Part shown: positions 16,313-21,435 of the stretch, in pieces
Numbering within the stretch: the first letter of the stretch is position 1
Layout of the letters: every line of letters starts with the position of its first letter
Origin: a virus
IMG/VR virus record: IMGVR_UViG_3300049825_000233
Coordinates: 1 to 23,051 of that record
Length of the DNA: 23,051 nucleotides
Direction: 5' to 3' (one strand)
The notes under the pieces: model-generated
The model's input: the letters and a program-made list of their open reading frames with translations, nothing else
What the model was told of the DNA's origin: nothing
Database searches by the model: none
Translations under genes and position numbers: made by a program

Positions 16313-16630
16313 TTAGGCGCCCCCGAGCAGCGACGGTCGCCCGCCAAGCATCCCCGCGAGCGACGGTACGCCCTTCGAGCCGGTCAGGAAGGTCGAGCCG
16401 ATCCCCTTGCCGCTCGCGTTGAGGTTCTTCTGCAGGATCGCAGCGATCCCGGGTTGCTTCTGGTTGGCCCGGTTGTACTGTTCCTCGGACCGCTGGGCGT
16501 TGCCCTCAGCGATCTGGACGTTCTGCTTCTGAGCCGCGGCCTGCTGCTTGCTGGCCTTGCTCGCGGTGTAGACTGACGTGCCTGCCCCGAGGACAGCGGC
16601 ACCAATGATGGCGGAAACGGGATCGCACAT
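16313..16630 (-). CDS. Small MCDP protein between TerL and portal
   Basis: This 105-aa protein begins MCDPVSAIIGAAVLGAGTSVYTASKASKQQ: a short hydrophobic Gly/Ala segment (about 6-22) followed by a Gln/Ala/Lys helix (about 25-60) and a Gly/Ser/Leu-rich tail. Proteins starting MC-[DG]-P in this place are common in podovirus packaging clusters and may be virion-associated or membrane-active, but no function is established. The MC-x-P start and the later IAEGNA-x-R segment resemble the start of the gp14-like protein (MCSP..., ISEGNARN), which suggests common origin. The ATG has AGGTGA a few bases upstream, overlapping the TerL stop. Confidence 0.82.
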   Translation of the reverse strand: MCDPVSAIIGAAVLGAGTSVYTASKASKQQAAAQKQNVQIAEGNAQRSEEQYNRANQKQPGIAAILQKNLNASGKGIGSTFLTGSKGVPSLAGMLGGRPSLLGGA

Positions 16631-16633
16631 AGG

Positions 16634-18268
16634 TCACCTGTTGTAAGGGTTGTAGCCCCGGCGTTGAGAGGACGCTGTACCACCTCGCTGCAAACCGTGT
16701 TCACCGCCTGTGGGGAGCGAGCGCGGGGTGCGGATCAGCGCGAGCATCATCGCGGTGGCCCGGTCAGGCGATCTGCCGATCCGCTTGACGATGTCCTCGC
16801 GGCTCTCGACGTAGATCGACGCCCCGCGCAGCGTCCACTTCGCAGAGGTCAGCTCGAGCAAGATGTTGCGGCCCGGGGGCAGCGCTACGCCGTTGTTCGC
16901 ATCGGGGTCGAGCACCTCGCGCATCCGCCACCACAGCTCGGAGCGCTGGTTGAAGAACGTGAGCCGCCCCGACTTGTCTGTGCCCAGCGCCTTCTCCGAG
17001 ACGTTGATCCCGAGCACCTGCTGGCCTGCCTGCATCAGGAAGTCGTACGGGCTCGCACCGACGCCGATCACGTCGATATGGATCGGTGCGTGGTCGCGGT
17101 TCGAGGCTATCACCATGCCAGCCGTGCTCGGCCCGTCTGGCGTCTCCTTGCCGGGGTACTCGATCAGCTCGTCGAACCACAGGTCGTGGCTCAGGCGCGA
17201 AATGACGGTGTCGTCCTCGCCGCCGCGTGCCACGTCGACCCCGAGACTGGCGATCTCGGGCCGCGGCATCCGCGTCTTCCACCGCGCCTGCGCAATCTCG
17301 ACCCACTTGGTCGGGATGACCTGCCACGGGTCGTCGCTCATCCCGGCCTTGAAGTCGCCGTAGAGCATCTGGCTGCGGAGCGGTTCGGGCAGCGCTTGGA
17401 GCGTGGACATGTAGTTGGTCCTTACGAGAAACGGGTTGTCGCCCACCGAACTGGGGACGAAGGTGCGCGACTGCGGCAGGATGATCTCCGCGGCACGCGA
17501 GCCGCGGTACTTGGCCGGGTCGAAGTTGTAGACCCACTCGCCGTTCTCGACCACGAAGGGGGTCTTGTCCTGCACTTCCACGTCCTGCGCCTTGCCATCG
17601 CGATCGGGGACCGAGGCGAAGATGCGCAGGTCACCCGGCAGGGCGGGGTTGGGGTACTTCTCGTCGAGCCACGGGGCGAAGTAGTCGATCACCCAGCGCC
17701 CCTCTGCGGTGGTCGGCGGGTTGAACGTGAGCAGCGACTGCATGGGCTGGTTGGGGTCTGTGGTGCGCGTCCAGCCCATCAGGAACACGACCATGTCGCG
17801 CAGGAAGTTCGCCGCCTCGTCGATCCCGAGGAAGTCACGCGCCTGCCCCTGATAGTTCATCTCGTCGCCGAGGTTCGGGGTCGAGCCGAAGCGCACCATG
17901 CGATTGTTCGAGAGGCGCCAAATCTTGTCCGACTTGTTGAAGCCATCCGTACCGCCCATGATCTCGGTCATGCGGTTGTAGATGCCCTGCATCTGGGTGG
18001 CTTCGCGGCGCAGGATGTAGCTCACGGTGTGCTGGTTGAGCGCCTTGCCGATCATTAGGTCGGTCTTACCCCCGCCCGCTGCGCCCCCGTAGCCGAGCAC
18101 GTCGGCGGTGCTGTGATACGCCATGGACTGCGGCCCGGGGAGCGGGCGCCATACCGCGTTTACACAGTCCTGCGCCAACAACTCGAACAGCTCTTCCCGC
18201 TCCTCGACGGTGAGGTGCGGGAGAAGCTCTTCGACTTCGGGGATGCTGAACGGGTCAGCTTCGAGCAT
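16634..18268 (-). CDS. terL: Terminase large subunit (TerL)
   Basis: This 544-aa protein has all parts of a packaging motor. The ATPase Walker A motif is GAAGGGKT (62-69), Walker B is FLGIDE (146-151), and a coupling-like TFNP lies near 181. The C-terminal RNase H-like nuclease has D345 in SLGVDVARGG, D399 in HIDVIGVG and D502 in RSPDRATAMMLAL, the three expected acidic residues. The last 40 residues are Gly/Arg/Ser-rich and probably flexible. Its ATG lies a few bases after the stop of the exported-protein gene, with no strong ribosome site, so coupling is likely. A candidate promoter lies near its 3' end. Function: ATP-driven packaging of DNA into the procapsid and cutting of the concatemer, together with TerS and portal. 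Confidence 0.96.
   Translation of the reverse strand: MLEADPFSIPEVEELLPHLTVEEREELFELLAQDCVNAVWRPLPGPQSMAYHSTADVLGYGGAAGGGKTDLMIGKALNQHTVSYILRREATQMQGIYNRMTEIMGGTDGFNKSDKIWRLSNNRMVRFGSTPNLGDEMNYQGQARDFLGIDEAANFLRDMVVFLMGWTRTTDPNQPMQSLLTFNPPTTAEGRWVIDYFAPWLDEKYPNPALPGDLRIFASVPDRDGKAQDVEVQDKTPFVVENGEWVYNFDPAKYRGSRAAEIILPQSRTFVPSSVGDNPFLVRTNYMSTLQALPEPLRSQMLYGDFKAGMSDDPWQVIPTKWVEIAQARWKTRMPRPEIASLGVDVARGGEDDTVISRLSHDLWFDELIEYPGKETPDGPSTAGMVIASNRDHAPIHIDVIGVGASPYDFLMQAGQQVLGINVSEKALGTDKSGRLTFFNQRSELWWRMREVLDPDANNGVALPPGRNILLELTSAKWTLRGASIYVESREDIVKRIGRSPDRATAMMLALIRTPRSLPTGGEHGLQRGGTASSQRRGYNPYNR
16678..16705 (-). promoter_or_regulatory. Candidate phage promoter, copy B (before the MCDP gene and portal)
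   Basis: GGTGAACAC (16705-16697 on the minus strand), a 13-nt spacer, then GTGGTA (16683-16678), one mismatch from the GTGCTA of copies A and C. It lies inside the 3' end of terL, about 50 nt before the MCDP start, which keeps a normal ribosome site. Confidence 0.55.
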
Positions 18269-18271
18269 GGC

Positions 18272-19108
18272 TTACGGCCCGGTGTGCCCTTGGCAGTTGA
18301 CCCACGCGGTGCCCGTGGTGTTGGCCGTGGTGGTCACCACTTCGAGCAGCGTGTTCGCGGTGCTGCGCAGCGGCGTGTCGAAGTTGAGGTTGATCGGCTG
18401 CAGGAAGCCCGCAGTGGGCACGCTGAGCGCGAAGATCACGGTGCCGCCTGCGCCATCGCGGATCGCGATCGGCACGCTCGTGCCGAAGGCCGTTGTGTTG
18501 ATCTGGCAACTGTCGATGTAGTTGCGCACCGAGGCGCCGGCAGCGGCCTTGATGGTCACCGCGGTCGTGGTGTTCGACAGGATGCCCGTCGCACCGTTCG
18601 CGTAGCTCCAGTACGTGCTGCTCAGACCGCGCTGCACGACCAACCCGTTGGTGTCCCCGCGCTGCCGATCAAAGGTCGAGCCATTGAAGACGAAGTTGTG
18701 GGTCGCGAGGCGCCCGCTCTGGTTGGTGTCGACCGTGGCGGCTTGGAGAAGGTTACCGGACGCGGCGTCAGCCCCCGAGCCCTGATTGGTGCCCGAGATA
18801 ACGGTAGCACCCTGCAGGCTCAGCCACAGGTTCGCTCTGTCGCCCTGCGCGACGATAGCCGGGCTGGCGTGCGCCACACCGCCAACCTTGACCGGGTTGC
18901 CGCTGTCGACCGCGTCGTGCGCCACGTCGCCCGCGACTGCGCCGACTGTCGAGCCGTCCGCGCTGCGGATGGTGACCTGCACAGGGTCGCCGAACCCGGG
19001 CGGCACACCCTGCACGCGGGGCGAGTTGCTGGTCCCGTTCTGGGCGTACGCTGGAGACACACAGGCCGCGAGGGCGAGGATGATCGAGAGGGAGATGATG
19101 CGTTTCAC
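18272..19108 (-). CDS. Exported protein with virion-like sequence, between TerS and TerL
   Basis: The GTG at 19108 is supported by TAGGAG at 8 nt; that site overlaps the terS stop. The 278-aa product starts MKRIISLSIILALAACVSPAYA, a classic export signal. It offers a lipobox L13-A14-A15-C16 and also a signal peptidase I site after A20-Y21-A22. The rest, including VAHDAVDSGNPVKVGGVAHASPAIVAQGDRANLWLSL and a C-terminal SVRNYIDSCQINT...TPLRSTANTLLEV...TGTAWVNCQGH, resembles beta-rich phage decoration or fibre-like proteins, which normally lack a signal. It could be a lipoprotein acting at the envelope (for example superinfection exclusion) or a surface decoration protein; both are inference. It lies within the terminase operon, in frame and undamaged. 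Cys residues at about 187 and 272 might form a disulfide after export. Confidence 0.85.
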   Translation of the reverse strand: MKRIISLSIILALAACVSPAYAQNGTSNSPRVQGVPPGFGDPVQVTIRSADGSTVGAVAGDVAHDAVDSGNPVKVGGVAHASPAIVAQGDRANLWLSLQGATVISGTNQGSGADAASGNLLQAATVDTNQSGRLATHNFVFNGSTFDRQRGDTNGLVVQRGLSSTYWSYANGATGILSNTTTAVTIKAAAGASVRNYIDSCQINTTAFGTSVPIAIRDGAGGTVIFALSVPTAGFLQPINLNFDTPLRSTANTLLEVVTTTANTTGTAWVNCQGHTGP

Positions 19109-19119
19109 GTGGTGTACTC

Positions 19120-19611
19120 CTAGCTGAAAGGATCAGGGTCTTCGCCCGGCGTGCCCGCCGCGCGTCGGCGTGCAGCAGCGTCGAGCAGCGCAGTGATGCG
19201 TGCCGCCGCGGTGGTTTCGTTGAAATCGTTGAGCGGTGCGCCGCCCGGCCCGGACAGCTCGCTCTTGGTGCGGTCCGCGAACTGCTCAGGGCGGGTTGCC
19301 TTGAGCAAGGCGAGCATCAGGGTGTCGCTGTACTGGACCTCGGTGATGAAGCGAGCGCTGTCGCCCGAGCCGATCACCTTCTCGCGCTCCACACCTTCGT
19401 AGGCGCGGCGCCGGGCTTCCTCGAAGAGCGTGTCGCTGGCGGTGTCGAGTGCGTCGACGTAGCCCTGCGCGAAGGCCGCGTCGTTCTTGCGCCACTGGCG
19501 TATCACCTCGTGCGAGCAGCCGATCGCCTCACGCCCACGGCGCTCGATCCCCGTCTGGGCGAGGATGTCGAGGAACATCTGCTTCTCGTCGTCGGTGTAT
19601 TGCTGGGCCAT
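19120..19611 (-). CDS. terS: Terminase small subunit (TerS)
   Basis: This 163-aa protein fits the TerS pattern: N-terminal helix-turn-helix (about 8-38, FLDILAQTGIERRGREAIGCSHEVIRQWRKND), a helical central part (AAFAQGYVDALDTASDTLFEEARRRAYEGVERE) and a C-terminal helix with KATRPEQFADRTK. The segment LLKATRPEQFADR...ELSGPGGAPL is typical of phage TerS and tends to mark the region that contacts TerL. It should bind the packaging site and regulate TerL. The ATG at 19611 has no visible ribosome site; the bases directly upstream are the second half of the bipartite motif, so the mRNA may be leaderless. TerL follows after one intervening gene, an uncommon interruption. Confidence 0.9.
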   Translation of the reverse strand: MAQQYTDDEKQMFLDILAQTGIERRGREAIGCSHEVIRQWRKNDAAFAQGYVDALDTASDTLFEEARRRAYEGVEREKVIGSGDSARFITEVQYSDTLMLALLKATRPEQFADRTKSELSGPGGAPLNDFNETTAAARITALLDAAARRRAAGTPGEDPDPFS

Positions 19612-19650
19612 GCGCGTACCATAGCACGCGGTTCGCGGGGCGTGTTCACC
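19612..19650 (-). promoter_or_regulatory. Candidate phage promoter, copy A (abuts terS start)
   Basis: On the minus strand GGTGAACAC (19650-19642), a 14-nt spacer, then GTGCTATGGTACGCGC (19627-19612), followed directly by the terS ATG. TGCTATGGT resembles an extended -10 (TGnTATAAT) with four of six hexamer matches. The predicted start would be at or next to the ATG. The GGTGAACAC block overlaps the stop of the HTH gene. Confidence 0.65.
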
Positions 19651-19858
19651 ACGCCTTGTCGAGCGGCGCGACCCGGGCTTGGTAGTTCACGATCAGGATC
19701 ACGTAGCGCTTGCTCACTTCGAACTTCTCGGCCAGCCGTGAGGTCGACCAGTAGCGCACCCCGCGAGGCTTGAAGCGGTCCGCCTCGTACAGGTCGCGGA
19801 TCATGTCGACCTCGTCGTCCGTGAGCTTGGTCTTCGCGTTGTTCAGGCCGTAGGGCAT
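19646..19858 (-). CDS. Small helix-turn-helix-like protein upstream of TerS
   Basis: This 70-aa protein contains LTDDEVDMIRDLYEADR, then WSTSRLAEKFEVSKRYVILIVNYQARV, a likely helix-turn-helix (about residues 40-62: S-x-x-x-L-A-x-x-F-x-V-S-x-x-x-V). Its length and position before terS suggest a small DNA-binding protein, perhaps a regulator or a packaging-related accessory. The same kind of HTH is seen in N-terminal parts of phage HNH proteins, but no HNH motif follows here. The ATG overlaps the stop of the truncated transposase gene (TGATG), so its original upstream region may have been replaced by the insertion. Function not established. Confidence 0.75.
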   Translation of the reverse strand: MPYGLNNAKTKLTDDEVDMIRDLYEADRFKPRGVRYWSTSRLAEKFEVSKRYVILIVNYQARVAPLDKAW

Positions 19859-20424
19859 CAGTCCGCAATCATACGCTTTGGGGCTTTGCCGCCGCGTTCC
19901 ACGACACCAACGACGGCCTGTTTCTTACTCGCATGGCCGCGCGGCGCAGGCGGGTCGTCGTCCCGATTATTGGCTTTTCGCGGCTTACCGCCAACATAGG
20001 TTTCGTCGATTTCGACAAGGCCGGTAAGCATCGAAGCGTCAACGTCGCGCGCCATCGCGGCGCGGACGCGGTGCATCATCGACCAAACAGTCGGCATCCG
20101 CATTTCGAGATCACGCGCGGCCTGCGCTGCGGACAGCCCTTTTTTGGCGTTCAACATCAAGGAAATCAGCAGAAACCAGCGTTGCAGGTCGATGTGGCTG
20201 TTGTGAAAGATGGTGCCGACGGTCACAGAATAGGACCGCTTGCAAGCCTGACACTGCCAGCGCGCACCGGTCAGAGTGCGCGTCGGGTCGTTCTTGCGAG
20301 AGGCCTTGGGGCTGGCGCAGTAAGGGCAAATAGGTCCGTCCGGCCAGCGCACCGTTTCAAGATGTTCGATTGCGGCGGCACCGTCCGGAAACTGGCGGTA
20401 GATCGAGACGATGGACTCGGCCAT
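19858..20424 (-). pseudogene. IS1595-family (ISXO2-like) transposase, 3' part missing
   Basis: From the ATG at 20424 (a TTG at 20454 is also in frame) 188 residues are encoded. They include a zinc ribbon with C33/C36 and C58/C61, an HTH region (about 97-125, GLSAAQAARDLEMRMPTVWSMMHRVR) and the first catalytic Asp in VEIDETYVGGK (D140). The frame ends at KRMIAD. IS1595 transposases are usually around 300 residues, and the second Asp and the final Asn/His/Glu region are absent. None of it appears in other frames downstream, where phage genes begin at once, so it cannot be an active transposase. Base composition is visibly lower in GC than neighbouring genes, indicating foreign origin. A retained role as a DNA-binding protein is possible but unsupported. 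No inverted terminal repeat could be assigned. Confidence 0.82.
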
Positions 20425-20453
20425 GAGTTTGTGCTTTCTGGCGGTGTCGTGCA

Positions 20454-20469
20454 ACGGCGTTCGCGCCGT
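20454..20469. other. Small hairpin before the transposase fragment
   Basis: ACGGCG, TTCG, CGCCGT on the plus strand form a perfect 6-bp stem (loop CGAA on the minus strand). It lies in the leader of the truncated transposase. Confidence 0.5.
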
Positions 20470-20476
20470 GCTGCGA

Positions 20477-20492
20477 TTTCTGACGGGGCCGG
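20477..20492. repeat. Leader repeat, copy 2
   Basis: TTTCTGACGGGGCCGG on the plus strand is the same as 20776-20790 apart from one extra G. It lies upstream of the transposase fragment and overlaps the next hairpin. Confidence 0.7.
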
Positions 20493-20512
20493 GATGTTAG
20501 CGCATCCCGGCC
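20487..20512. terminator. Strong hairpin after the 81-aa gene
   Basis: GGCCGGGATG, loop TTAGCG, CATCCCGGCC: a perfect 10-bp stem starting about 9 nt after the 81-aa gene's stop. On the plus strand it is followed by TTTGT; on the minus strand, the direction of the genes, no T-run follows. It may therefore stop or attenuate transcription only weakly in the gene direction. Confidence 0.55.
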
Positions 20513-20520
20513 TTTGTCGT

Positions 20521-20766
20521 TCAAGCGTTGTCGATCCGGTCGTGCAAAGCCATCCAGTTCATGCAGTTCTGCTGACAATATTCGCGTGCTTGCTTGTGTT
20601 CGACCCAGCCACCGACGTTGCGGCGACGCATCTCGCCACGGTGGTTCAAAAATGGCTCCCCGACGAAGTAAAGCCCTTCGCCATTTTTGACGATGTAGTA
20701 GCCGCCATAGTTCGAATGCTGTGTCACCTGATCGAGAGCGCTAAGGGTGCGGATAGCGGTGGTCAT
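20521..20766 (-). CDS. Hypothetical 81-aa cargo protein
   Basis: This 81-aa protein begins MTTAIRTLSALDQVTQHSNYGGYYIVKNGEGLYFVGEPFLNHRG and ends WVEHKQAREYCQQNCMNWMALHDRIDNA. It is soluble, with several aromatic residues, a short predicted beta hairpin (GGYYIVKNGEGLYFVG) and a C-terminal helix containing a CQQNC pair. I do not recognise the family. The ATG has GAAAGG about 7 nt upstream. It has its own consensus-like promoter upstream (20819-20847) and a strong hairpin downstream, a moron-like layout that suggests expression independent of the phage programme. Codon use includes AAA, TTT and TTG in a GC-poorer setting than the structural genes, fitting recent acquisition together with the adjacent IS fragment. 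Confidence 0.75.
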   Translation of the reverse strand: MTTAIRTLSALDQVTQHSNYGGYYIVKNGEGLYFVGEPFLNHRGEMRRRNVGGWVEHKQAREYCQQNCMNWMALHDRIDNA

Positions 20767-20775
20767 GTCATTGCC

Positions 20776-20790
20776 TTTCTGACGGGCCGG
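20776..20790. repeat. Leader repeat, copy 1
   Basis: TTTCTGACGGGCCGG on the plus strand, in the leader of the 81-aa gene just upstream of its ribosome site. It matches 20477-20492 with one indel. Confidence 0.7.
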
Positions 20791-20818
20791 TCAGCAATAG
20801 CGCCTTCCGATGCACCCA

Positions 20819-20847
20819 CTTCTAAATGGCTAAATAGCGACTGTCAA
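20819..20847 (-). promoter_or_regulatory. Sigma70-type promoter with possible operator, upstream of the 81-aa gene
   Basis: On the minus strand a perfect -35 TTGACA (20847-20842), a 17-nt spacer and TAGAAG (20824-20819; four of six -10 matches). The spacer carries two ATTTAG repeats (ATTTAGCCATTTAG), so a repressor could bind between the promoter elements. The start point would be about 45 nt before the 81-aa ATG. Confidence 0.65.
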
Positions 20848-20870
20848 GCCCTAAAGTGTAAGGTTGTGCA

Positions 20871-21095
20871 TCAGTCGATCTTCCGCCCAATGTGGAAAGT
20901 ATGGCAGTGCGCGCAGAGGTACGCGTCTCGCTTGTGTTGGTCCGGCCCACTGTGCTTGCCGCGCGGCTTGCGCCTGCGCCGCTCGATCAGCTTGATGATC
21001 TTCAACGCCTCGCGCCGCGATGCGTAGCCCGACTTCCCAGCGCATGCTCCGAGGAACATCGGCGAAGCCACCGTGGGGTCGAACTCTTCACGCAC
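20871..21095 (-). CDS. Small Cys/His (zinc-knuckle-like) phage protein
   Basis: The GTG at 21095 has a strong AAGGAG at 8 nt. The 74-aa product MREEFDPTVASPMFLGACAGKSGYASRREALKIIKLIERRRRK... ends AYLCAHCHTFHIGRKID. C18 with C61-x2-C64 and H68 makes a likely zinc site. The pattern C...K..Y.S...A.........Y.C..C...H.G is common in small phage and mobile-element proteins of unknown function. The basic stretch (RRRRKPRGKH, about 38-47) may bind nucleic acid. It is the first gene downstream of the AT-rich repeat region and is therefore probably expressed from a promoter there. The next gene downstream belongs to the lower-GC island. Confidence 0.8.
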   Translation of the reverse strand: MREEFDPTVASPMFLGACAGKSGYASRREALKIIKLIERRRRKPRGKHSGPDQHKRDAYLCAHCHTFHIGRKID

Positions 21096-21124
21096 TTCTC
21101 AGCTCCTTGATCGCGAAAACAGGC

Positions 21125-21377
21125 GTTACAGGGTGTTACATGGGCGTTACAGGCTGCAAATCACACATAAACCGCTGATTTCGTTGCCGTGTTACATGTT
21201 ACATACCAAAACGCCTTTGAAACCCTATATACGTACCTACCGTATTAACACACTAATACACTCTTATGTATCTATATTATATATATAGCATGTAACATGT
21301 AACCTAATCGTTTTTTCAACCACTTAGGCGCAAAATCCAGCATGTAACAACGCGCCCCGAGCCTGTAACATGTAACA
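21125..21377. other. Non-coding AT-rich region with opposed GTTACA repeats: candidate origin or operator array
   Basis: The gap 21096-21435 holds no gene. Five plus-strand GTTACA units start at 21125, 21135, 21146, 21191 and 21198. Five reverse units (TGTAAC) start at 21291, 21298, 21343, 21364 and 21371. Pairs abut as TGTTACATGTTACA or its complement (21190-21203, 21291-21303, 21364-21377), and the first three are spaced 10-11 bp. Between the two sets lies an AT-rich core; 21243-21288 has only 9 G/C in 46 bases. Iterons beside a melting region next to a primase-helicase gene suggest a replication origin. A repressor operator array is the alternative. Confidence 0.65.
21276..21303 (-). promoter_or_regulatory. 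Possible promoter within the repeat region
   Basis: On the minus strand a perfect TATAAT (21281-21276) lies 16 nt after GTTACA (21303-21298), which matches four of six -35 positions and is itself one of the repeats. It would serve the small Cys/His gene. The TATAAT sits in a run of alternating T and A, so chance is a real possibility. Confidence 0.35.
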
Positions 21378-21403
21378 CGATCCTGCAAATCCTGCGAGCA
21401 AAC

Positions 21404-21419
21404 CTCAACCCGCGTTGAG
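21404..21419. other. Short hairpin downstream of the VapE-like gene
   Basis: CTCAAC, CCGC, GTTGAG form a 6-bp stem about 17 nt past the replication gene's stop. On the minus strand it is followed by GTTTGC, on the plus strand by CTTTTCC. It might be a weak terminator. Confidence 0.3.
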
Positions 21420-21435
21420 CTTTTCCTGCAAACTT

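Noticed and set aside
14917-16422. Plus-strand open frame (501 codons)
   Set aside because: Antisense to the portal gene, which has clear family motifs.
16664-18058. Plus-strand open frame (464 codons)
   Set aside because: Antisense to terL; no domains.
19503-19868. Remaining transposase part in another frame
   Set aside because: I looked for the missing second Asp and C-terminal motifs downstream of 19858; only HTH-gene and terS shadow sequence is present.
21096-21435. CRISPR array or tRNA in the AT-rich gap
   Set aside because: Repeats are 6-7 bp, unevenly spaced and in both orientations, unlike CRISPR; no tRNA-like cloverleaf could be drawn.
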